Shown here piece by piece: positions 8,206-14,567 of a stretch of 22,948 nucleotides of DNA. How positions within the stretch are numbered: the first letter of the stretch is position 1; each line of letters starts with the position of its first letter. The stretch comes from Bordetella parapertussis (GTDB taxonomy: Bacteria; Pseudomonadota; Gammaproteobacteria; Burkholderiales; Burkholderiaceae_D). The stretch is from positions 1 to 22,948 of the forward strand of contig CAMBFZ010000032.1 of NCBI GenBank assembly GCA_945866125.1, read 5' to 3'. The notes under the pieces were generated by a model. It was not told the DNA's origin and made no database searches. It worked only from the letters and a program-made list of their open reading frames with translations. A program made the translations under genes and the position numbers.

Positions 8206-8792
8206 TGCGCGGACGGGGGAAACTCATCGCCATCTGGCTAGTGCTGGCCGCCTTGGGTGTGGCGATTTATATTGGTGAAACCAAGCGCAGCGAACGCATC
8301 AGTGCGCCCGTGGTGCGCGACGAACGCAAACTCTTACCGCTGCCGATCGAGTCGATCGGTGCCATCGAGCTGATGAACAAGGGGACGATGCACCGCTTCG
8401 AACGCGATCAGGCCGGGGTCTGGTTTTATCACGGCATGCACGACGCAAGTAAAGGCGAGCACGGTCATCAGGCCGATCCCAAAGCAGCGGATCTGATCGA
8501 CAAAACGCTCACTGCATTTGGCCGCACGCGCCGCGAGCGTTCGTTCCCCTTGAACGCCGCCGCCGATGAGTTTGGCGTCACCCGCCCTGACTTGTTCATC
8601 ATCGTCTACCAAACAGGCAGCGTTGAGCCGCTGGCGCGTTTTGCGGTCGGCACTGTAACGGTCGATAGTTTTGGTCGTTATGTGCTGCCAGTGGGCAGCG
8701 CGGAGGTCGTGACGATCGCCGATTTTCAGATCAAGAATCTGCTCGATCTGATTGATGTGCTCAACCGCTCGGCAGGCCCGTCGAAATCGTGA
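8205..8792 (+). CDS. Short DUF4340-family membrane-anchored protein
   Basis: 195 residues from the ATG at 8205 (TGATG overlap with the GldG-like gene, GGAGA about 8 nt upstream). A GTG at 8190 would add five residues. A single N-terminal membrane helix (about residues 6-24) anchors a soluble domain with the DUF4340 pattern: GAIELMNKG, then GVWFYHG, then LIDKTLTAFGRTRRERSF. Members of this family usually sit beside GldF/GldG genes and are often longer, so this is a compact version. A histidine-rich stretch, H76, H79, H86 and H88, lies where the family normally shows a short loop. Function is unknown; it is presumably part of the envelope complex with the GldAFG-like proteins. Confidence 0.82.
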   Translation: MRGRGKLIAIWLVLAALGVAIYIGETKRSERISAPVVRDERKLLPLPIESIGAIELMNKGTMHRFERDQAGVWFYHGMHDASKGEHGHQADPKAADLIDKTLTAFGRTRRERSFPLNAAADEFGVTRPDLFIIVYQTGSVEPLARFAVGTVTVDSFGRYVLPVGSAEVVTIADFQIKNLLDLIDVLNRSAGPSKS

Positions 8793-9772
8793 TGCTGCCG
8801 CTGCGCGTGCTGTTGCTGCTGGCGCTGTCGGCTTCGCTTTGGGCGCCTGCATCTGACGCGCAGGCCCATGCAGGCGACGCAACAGGCTTTGCCAGCGTCA
8901 CCATCCGCGAGGCGGTAGTCAGCTATACGCTCACACCCACGCCGGCGTCGCAAGCCGATCCTGCGCAGTTGCCGCAACTCTTGCACGACAAACTCAGCGT
9001 GACAGCAGACGGCAAGCGCTGTGTGCCGGCCGATCCCAAAGGTTTGACGGCCGTCTTCACTTGCCCAGCCAAGCCGGTGCAACTGACGCTACGGGATGAT
9101 TTGGCCGACACACTCGGCGCGGCGCATCATGTTATTGCGCTACTTACCTGGGAAGGTGGCAGCGCGTCGTATTCGTTTGCCGCGCAAAGCCGCGAGACCC
9201 ATGTCACGCTGGCCTCGCCGGCAGCCGCGCAGAGCGCGAGTAGTTTCTTTTTGCTTGGTGTCGAACACATTGCCACCGGCTACGATCATTTGCTGTTTTT
9301 GCTGGCGCTGATTCTCTGCGGCGGCAACCTGGTGCAGCTGCTCAAGATCATCACTGCGTTCACGCTGGCCCACAGCATCACGCTGGGTGCTGCGGCGTTG
9401 GGTCTGGTGCATCTGCCTTCGACTCTGGTGGAAGCGGTGATTGCTTTATCGATTGCCTACGTCGCGTTTGAAAATCTGTTTCCCCGCTTTGCCATTTCGC
9501 GGCGCTGGACCATCAGTTTTTTGTTTGGCCTGATGCACGGGTTTGGATTTTCTTCCGTGCTGCAAGAGATCGGTTTACCGCGCGACAATCTTGTGCTGGC
9601 GCTGCTGAATTTTAATCTTGGGGTAGAGGCCGGACAGCTCGTCGCTGTGGCCATGGTCGTGCCCTTCCTGATCCGGCTGCGCAAGACCCGTTGGGAAAGC
9701 ATGGTGGTGCAGATGCTGTCTGCGCTGGTGCTACTGGTGGGGCTGGGCTTGTTTATCGAGCGGATCATCTAG
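8792..9772 (+). CDS. HupE/UreJ-family membrane protein
   Basis: 326 residues. Residues 1-25 are a signal peptide (likely cleavage AQA/H, which would leave His as the first mature residue). Next is an extracytoplasmic beta-rich domain to about 145, with two cysteines (C77 and C91), then about six membrane helices. The first helix carries H159-x5-D165-H166, the motif of HupE nickel permeases. Later come H194 (TLAHSITLG), H249 (GLMHGFGFSS) and E279 (NLGVEAGQ). HupE and UreJ proteins are linked to nickel or cobalt uptake for hydrogenase and urease; neither enzyme is in this window. The start overlaps the DUF4340 stop (TGATG); a GTG at 8789 is also possible. It is the last gene of the operon. Confidence 0.88.
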   Translation: MLPLRVLLLLALSASLWAPASDAQAHAGDATGFASVTIREAVVSYTLTPTPASQADPAQLPQLLHDKLSVTADGKRCVPADPKGLTAVFTCPAKPVQLTLRDDLADTLGAAHHVIALLTWEGGSASYSFAAQSRETHVTLASPAAAQSASSFFLLGVEHIATGYDHLLFLLALILCGGNLVQLLKIITAFTLAHSITLGAAALGLVHLPSTLVEAVIALSIAYVAFENLFPRFAISRRWTISFLFGLMHGFGFSSVLQEIGLPRDNLVLALLNFNLGVEAGQLVAVAMVVPFLIRLRKTRWESMVVQMLSALVLLVGLGLFIERII

Positions 9773-9792
9773 ACCCTCCGCCACCGCGCGCA

Positions 9793-11157
9793 TTACTGCG
9801 CCAAAAGCGCGCCTACCTCGCCCTGCTCCGCAATTCCCCATAGCAACGTGAACATCGCCCGCATCTCGGCTTCGCTCGCGGCGCCACCAAACTTTGCCAG
9901 CGCCAGTGCCTTGGTCTCGAGCTCGGGCCGGCTCAGGGTATTGCCGGGGTCACCCTTAGGTTCGTCGACACGGCCGTGTAGCGTGCGGCCATCAATCGTT
10001 TGCACGGTTACCTTGCCAATCCAGCGTGCCGGATAAGCGGCATCGACTTCGGCGTCGAGCGCCATTTTGACCCGCACCCGGAAATCAGCAATCGCCGCAT
10101 CCTTAAAATGCGCTTCAAACTGATTAACACCCGCAACGCCAAACAGCGCAATCATGCCCAGCACGGTGCCCATTGAAAATTTCGCCTGATGTACCGTCTC
10201 GGGATTGACCACCGGGCCCAATACGTCAATGGCACCCTGATGCACGTGGGTGATGACTTCCGCAATATCGTCCACCTTCAGGCCGTGGGTCGTCATGACC
10301 TGCAATAAGGCATCGGCTGCAGGGTGTGTGTGGCGACACGACGCATGAAATTTGAACGAGGTCTCGATCGTGGCCCAACGCTCGCCAAGCCGGTCGGTCA
10401 GACACGCCGCATCGGTTTGCTGCGACATGCCCACGCCCATACCCTGCTTGCCTTCCAAAATTTGTTTGGCACCGGTGAAACCCTGCTCGGCCAGACAGGC
10501 CGCAAGCAAACCATCGGAAGCAGCCTTGGCGGTATGGAGTTGCTTGGAGTCGGCCGCATCGCGTAAAAATTCCCATAGCCCGGCTGCTTGCGTGCCAGCT
10601 GAGCCGATTGCGTGCAGCATTTTTTCAGGTGAGAGTTTCAGCAGGCGTCCGACTGCCACAGCCGCCGCGACGGTGCCCACCGTGCCGGTGGTGTGAAAAG
10701 TACGATAGTGCGAACGACCTAGAAATTCGCCGATACGAATGCCGGCTTCATAACCGGCCACCGCAGCGGTGATGAGCTCACGTCCGCTGCTACCGCGCTC
10801 CTGCGCCATGGCCAACACCGCCGGAAACACCACCGCGGCCGGATGAAACACCGAGCCGTTATGGACATCATCTTGCTCGGCATAATGCGAGGAAGCACCA
10901 TTGACCATCGCAGCAAATAAAGGTGACGTTAGCCGCCGCGAGATCAAGACCTCGGCCTTGCCGGTTGACGGTCCCATTTGTCTGGCGATGGCCTCGATCA
11001 TCTGCACCGGCTTGCCCACTTTGCCGGCTAATGCCGAACCAAACCAGTCAAGGAACAAGTCTTCGGTGCGTCGAACCACTGGTGCAGGAATCGCGTCAAA
11101 TTGCAACGTGGCGGCAAAATGCGCGAGTTGCGCGCCGGGGTCTTGCGATGAATGCAT
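9793..11157 (-). CDS. MmgE/PrpD family protein
   Basis: A 454-residue cytoplasmic protein of the MmgE/PrpD family, whose members include 2-methylcitrate dehydratase, cis-aconitate decarboxylase and immune-responsive gene 1. Family landmarks include DLFLDWFGSALAGK, MVNGASSHYAEQDDVHNGSV (near 109-128), HPAAVVFPAVLAMAQE and FKFHASCRHTHPAADALL (near 268-285). AGGGGA lies 7-8 nt before the ATG at 11157. It is 17 nt downstream of the acyl-CoA dehydrogenase, so co-transcribed. No PrpC/PrpB partners are here, so a role in the methylcitrate cycle is unlikely; a hydratase/dehydratase step after acyl-CoA oxidation is a guess. It converges on the HupE/UreJ gene with only 20 nt between them. Confidence 0.9.
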   Translation of the reverse strand: MHSSQDPGAQLAHFAATLQFDAIPAPVVRRTEDLFLDWFGSALAGKVGKPVQMIEAIARQMGPSTGKAEVLISRRLTSPLFAAMVNGASSHYAEQDDVHNGSVFHPAAVVFPAVLAMAQERGSSGRELITAAVAGYEAGIRIGEFLGRSHYRTFHTTGTVGTVAAAVAVGRLLKLSPEKMLHAIGSAGTQAAGLWEFLRDAADSKQLHTAKAASDGLLAACLAEQGFTGAKQILEGKQGMGVGMSQQTDAACLTDRLGERWATIETSFKFHASCRHTHPAADALLQVMTTHGLKVDDIAEVITHVHQGAIDVLGPVVNPETVHQAKFSMGTVLGMIALFGVAGVNQFEAHFKDAAIADFRVRVKMALDAEVDAAYPARWIGKVTVQTIDGRTLHGRVDEPKGDPGNTLSRPELETKALALAKFGGAASEAEMRAMFTLLWGIAEQGEVGALLAQ

Positions 11158-11174
11158 CAGGGTTCCCCTTTGGT

Positions 11175-12335
11175 TTAGAACGAGCGCGGCATACCCAGCA
11201 CATGCTCGGCCACGTAAGACAAAATCAGGTTGGTCGAAATCGGCGCGACCTGATACAAACGCGTCTCTCTAAATTTGCGTTCGACATCGTATTCCGATGC
11301 AAAACCAAAACCACCGTGATACTGCAAACACGCATTAGCGGCTTCCCACGATGCGTCCGCGGCCAGCATTTTGGCCATGTTCGCCTCGGCCCCGCAGGGC
11401 AGACCGGCGTCAAATAATTCGCAGGCTTTGTAGCGCATCAGATTGGCGGCTTCCAGATTGACGTAGGCTTTGGCAATCGGAAATTGCACCCCTTGATTTT
11501 GTCCGATCGGACGTCCAAAAACGATACGTTCGCTGACATACTTGGTGACTTTATCGATGAACCAGTAGCCGTCGCCGATACACTCCGCCGCAATCAACGC
11601 CCGCTCGGCATTCAATCCATCGAGTATGTATTTAAAACCCTTGCCCTCTTCGCCGATCAGATTCTCAGCGGGGATGGCGAGGTTCTCAAAAAACAGCTCA
11701 TTGGTTTCGTGATTGACCATGTTGCGGATCGGCCGAACCGTTAAGCCGTTACCAATTGCGTCGCGCAAGTCAACGATAAAAATCGACATGCCTTCGGATT
11801 TTTTTGTCACCTCCGCTATGGGCGTGGTGCGCGCCAACAAGATCATCAGATCAGAATGCTGAATGCGCGAGATCCAGACCTTTTGGCCATTGACGACATA
11901 GTGATCGCCTTTTCTCACCGCCGTCGTTTTAATCTTGGTGGTATCGGTGCCGGTGGTAGGCTCAGTCACACCCATTGATTGCAAGCGCAGCTCGCCTTTG
12001 GCGATCTTGGGCAGATAAAAATCTTTTTGTGCCACCGAGCCATGACGCAGCAAGGTACCCATGTTGTACATCTGACCGTGACAGGCGCCGGAGTTACCTC
12101 CGCAGCGGTTAATCTCTTCCATGATGACCGAGGCCTCAACGAGCCCCAGACCGGAGCCGCCGTATTCTTGCGGAATCAGCGCGGCCAGCCAGCCGGCCTC
12201 GGTCAGTGCGGTGACAAAGGCTTCGGGATAAGCGCGTTCGTCATCGATCTGCCGAAAATACTCGGGTGGAAATTGCGCGCACAAGTCGCGTATGGCGTCA
12301 CGTAAGTCCTGATAGGCATCAGTTGGGCTGGGCAT
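11175..12335 (-). CDS. Acyl-CoA dehydrogenase family flavoprotein
   Basis: 386 residues from the ATG at 12335, with AGGACCT upstream; a longer reading to 12416 adds 27 residues unlike the family. FAD-contact motifs are present: MGVTEPTTGTDTTKIKT (121-137), VNGQKVWIS (148-156) and QYHGGFGFASEYDVERKFRETR (338-359). At the C-terminus the usual YEGT catalytic glutamate of short/medium-chain enzymes is absent: the segment reads YQVAPIST. A glutamate does occur at E244 in GLNAERALIA, the place used by isovaleryl-CoA and long-chain dehydrogenases. Branched or bulky acyl-CoA substrates are therefore plausible. It is followed 17 nt later by the MmgE/PrpD gene. Confidence 0.92.
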   Translation of the reverse strand: MPSPTDAYQDLRDAIRDLCAQFPPEYFRQIDDERAYPEAFVTALTEAGWLAALIPQEYGGSGLGLVEASVIMEEINRCGGNSGACHGQMYNMGTLLRHGSVAQKDFYLPKIAKGELRLQSMGVTEPTTGTDTTKIKTTAVRKGDHYVVNGQKVWISRIQHSDLMILLARTTPIAEVTKKSEGMSIFIVDLRDAIGNGLTVRPIRNMVNHETNELFFENLAIPAENLIGEEGKGFKYILDGLNAERALIAAECIGDGYWFIDKVTKYVSERIVFGRPIGQNQGVQFPIAKAYVNLEAANLMRYKACELFDAGLPCGAEANMAKMLAADASWEAANACLQYHGGFGFASEYDVERKFRETRLYQVAPISTNLILSYVAEHVLGMPRSF

Positions 12336-12537
12336 GGGCGAGGTCCTGTTGGCTGCGCGGCGCACTGGCGCCATGCATCGTGCCTGCAGTGTGAACGATA
12401 CGGTCAGCGGCAACAATTCAGATATTTGTAAGCCAATATTAGCTCAAAATTAAGCTCGGTAAGCTTAGGGGTATTCCGGGCAAGCGCTCTGTGCAGCGAG
12501 GTTTGCCGGATTGCTATCAATGCTGCCAAACCGCTTA
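12336..12537 (-). promoter_or_regulatory. Promoter region of the acyl-CoA dehydrogenase-MmgE/PrpD unit, with phased TAAGC-like repeats
   Basis: This 202-nt gap separates the thioesterase stop from the dehydrogenase start. Four TAAGC/TTAGC copies on the plus strand have their AGC at 12431, 12441, 12453 and 12463, about one helical turn apart. On the minus strand a weak TTGAGC-N17-TATCTG pair could be a promoter. A regulator site is an inference. Confidence 0.35.
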
Positions 12538-12969
12538 TTATTCTTCGCCCACATCGCTGCACAACAACCGGATCGACTCCGGTATCGGCAGCGCCCGTAT
12601 GCCGCCCCCCTCTTTATCCGCCGCAAAAATCCGCACTTCCTGACAAGTCATGATTTCGTCTTCACCGCGCATGATGCGATAACTTTGTACAAAGCTTTTG
12701 CTGCGCCATTCGGCAATGCTGGTATGAATTTGCAGTACGTCGCCATAGCTAGCCGTTTTTTTAAAGCTGGCGTGCGTATCAACCAAGGGCGTGCCGATCA
12801 TTCCCATGGTCTGCGCCGTCTCATGCCATGGCGGCACGCCGCAGGTAATAAAAAAGTGGCGCGATGCGGCATCAATCCAGCGAAAAAAATTCGGAAACCA
12901 GACAATGCGAGCGGGATCGCAATCGCCAAATTCAACCTGCACCTGAAACACCACTGTCTTTGTCGTCAT
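12538..12969 (-). CDS. 4-hydroxybenzoyl-CoA thioesterase-like hotdog-fold acyl-CoA thioesterase
   Basis: 143-residue hotdog thioesterase that hydrolyses acyl- or aroyl-CoA. The N-terminal block EFGDCDPARIVWFPNFFRW (13-31) closely matches the Pseudomonas sp. CBS3 4-hydroxybenzoyl-CoA thioesterase, and D18 corresponds to its catalytic Asp17. An ATG at 12978 adds three residues, but the AAGGGA just before it is too close. It is well placed, about 8 nt, for the ATG at 12969. Only 7-16 nt separate it from iorB, so it should be co-transcribed with iorAB. It may hydrolyse the aryl-acyl-CoA product of IOR, or act as a safety valve for free CoA. Confidence 0.9.
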   Translation of the reverse strand: MTTKTVVFQVQVEFGDCDPARIVWFPNFFRWIDAASRHFFITCGVPPWHETAQTMGMIGTPLVDTHASFKKTASYGDVLQIHTSIAEWRSKSFVQSYRIMRGEDEIMTCQEVRIFAADKEGGGIRALPIPESIRLLCSDVGEE

Positions 12970-12985
12970 GAAGGACATCCCTTGA

Positions 12986-14557
12986 TTATTTTGTGCGTGG
13001 CATCCAGCGAATTGGCTGCGCTTTGAGCGGGCGCGGCGGCGCTCCTAACTTGACCAGCGTCTGATCAAACACATTACCCGCTTCGTCTTGCAAGGCCGCC
13101 TCCCGCGCTTGTCGGATTGCGGCGGCGCGTTGCGCGGGCGTTCCAAACGAAGGCTGCGCAAGATGCGTAATCACATGCAGCAGATTGTGTTTGCCACGTT
13201 CATTGGTCGACCCATAGCCCTTGATCAAACGACCGCACTGCGCAATCTCGTAACCAAGGTGCCAGTCTTCCTGCGCACCCTGCAGCACCGCATGATGCCA
13301 TTGCATGATCAAATCCTGTTCCACACCAAACCGGCTGCCATAGGGCCGCAGATGTTTCATCAAGGCCAGAGCCCGTAAAGCCAGCATGCCCAAGACAGTG
13401 TGCGAGCCTAACTTAATCGGCAGGGCCCACGCTGCCTCGCCCGCGGCAATACGCTTGCGCTGCCAGTCAGTGAGCCGCTCGGCCAGTGGCGTGGGCAGCA
13501 TCGCGGCAAACTCCGGCACGCCGGGTTTGAAATGTTCGTAGACCTTCAGCAGGTCAGAGGCGCCCACCTTCAATTCGTCACGCACACGCAGGCTACGCGT
13601 GCGACGGCTTTTGAGTTCGGCCACCCGCACGATGTCGTCAAAGGCCATCCACAGTGCCACCCAGCGCGCCATCTCCTCGGTAAGCTGATGCGCGTGCGCC
13701 GCATCAGGGTCGGCCTGCTGCTCGGCGTGCAGCACCGAAGTCAGTCGTTGCAGATAAAGCGCGCCATACGCCGCATCCTGATACGCCACCGCCCGCGCAT
13801 GACCCAAGCGCAGCAGTGGGGCCACCGTAGCCGGAAAACCCGCGGCGACATCCGGCTCTGCCATCGGAGCGGTATCCGCCACCATCTCAGAGAGCAGTTG
13901 CTGCACCACCTGCGCCGGCGCCCTCGCCGCTTCCATCACCTGCCATGCCGCTTCAAAGCCGGCCACACTGGCGGCGGCGCTACGACCACTGGCGCGCACG
14001 ACCTGCAGATACGCTTCTTTCGGAAACGGAAACAAGCCGCTCGCGGCAATCGCACCCAGCATCACTGCGCTGACTGCCGTCCCGTGTGTGCGTGCGATGG
14101 CCTGCATGTCGAGCACATGATGCGCACGACAGACCGACTGCACGATCTGCAACAAAGCCGCATCATTCAGGCGGCCATCCCCTAGGTGGCTACGCTCGAG
14201 CGTGGTGAGGGTGCGCGACGAGGAGGTAATGATCATCGTGCGCTCCGGCGATGGCAGGCCGTTACTTGCACAACGCGCCGTCTCAAGCAGTTCTGAGGAG
14301 ATGACCGCATCGAGCGCGCCGGGAATCGGATTAAGACTAAACACAGGTTGACGTCCACCAAGCGCCGACTGCGGCACCGGAAAAACTTCGATGAAATACG
14401 TGGTCGCACCGGTGCGCTGCGCAACCCCAGGAATCGAGGTACTTTGCGCCGCAAAGCCGGCCACCCGCGCAACTTCAACCAGCCACGCAGTGAGTACACC
14501 GCCGCCCTCGCCACCAAGCGCGCAAATGAGCAGAGAAACAGGTCGTGAATTGTGCAT
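12986..14557 (-). CDS. iorB: Indolepyruvate oxidoreductase beta-subunit family protein
   Basis: 523 residues from the ATG at 14557, 10 nt after the iorA stop. An upstream extension to 14728 lies inside iorA and is rejected. The N-terminal domain (about 8-190) is a pyruvate:ferredoxin oxidoreductase gamma-type domain, with ICALGGEGGGVLTAWLVEVA (11-30) and STSIPGVAQRTGATTYFIE. The remaining 330 residues are the long C-terminal extension seen in proteobacterial IorB proteins (DUF6537-like, from memory), including YGSRFGVEQDLIMQWHHAVL and LGYEIAQCGRLIKGYGSTNE. With IorA it should oxidatively decarboxylate aryl- or other 2-oxoacids to acyl-CoA. No strong ribosome-binding site is visible, so translation probably depends on coupling to iorA. 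Confidence 0.9.
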   Translation of the reverse strand: MHNSRPVSLLICALGGEGGGVLTAWLVEVARVAGFAAQSTSIPGVAQRTGATTYFIEVFPVPQSALGGRQPVFSLNPIPGALDAVISSELLETARCASNGLPSPERTMIITSSSRTLTTLERSHLGDGRLNDAALLQIVQSVCRAHHVLDMQAIARTHGTAVSAVMLGAIAASGLFPFPKEAYLQVVRASGRSAAASVAGFEAAWQVMEAARAPAQVVQQLLSEMVADTAPMAEPDVAAGFPATVAPLLRLGHARAVAYQDAAYGALYLQRLTSVLHAEQQADPDAAHAHQLTEEMARWVALWMAFDDIVRVAELKSRRTRSLRVRDELKVGASDLLKVYEHFKPGVPEFAAMLPTPLAERLTDWQRKRIAAGEAAWALPIKLGSHTVLGMLALRALALMKHLRPYGSRFGVEQDLIMQWHHAVLQGAQEDWHLGYEIAQCGRLIKGYGSTNERGKHNLLHVITHLAQPSFGTPAQRAAAIRQAREAALQDEAGNVFDQTLVKLGAPPRPLKAQPIRWMPRTK

Positions 14558-14567
14558 GAGGAGACTT

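Noticed and set aside
12336..12416. 27-residue N-terminal extension of the acyl-CoA dehydrogenase
   Set aside because: It does not resemble the family; ATG 12335 has a ribosome-binding site and gives the usual length.
13532..14185. 217-codon plus-strand frame opposite iorB
   Set aside because: Histidine- and arginine-rich antisense shadow of a recognised gene; its histidine content is not a metal-site signal.
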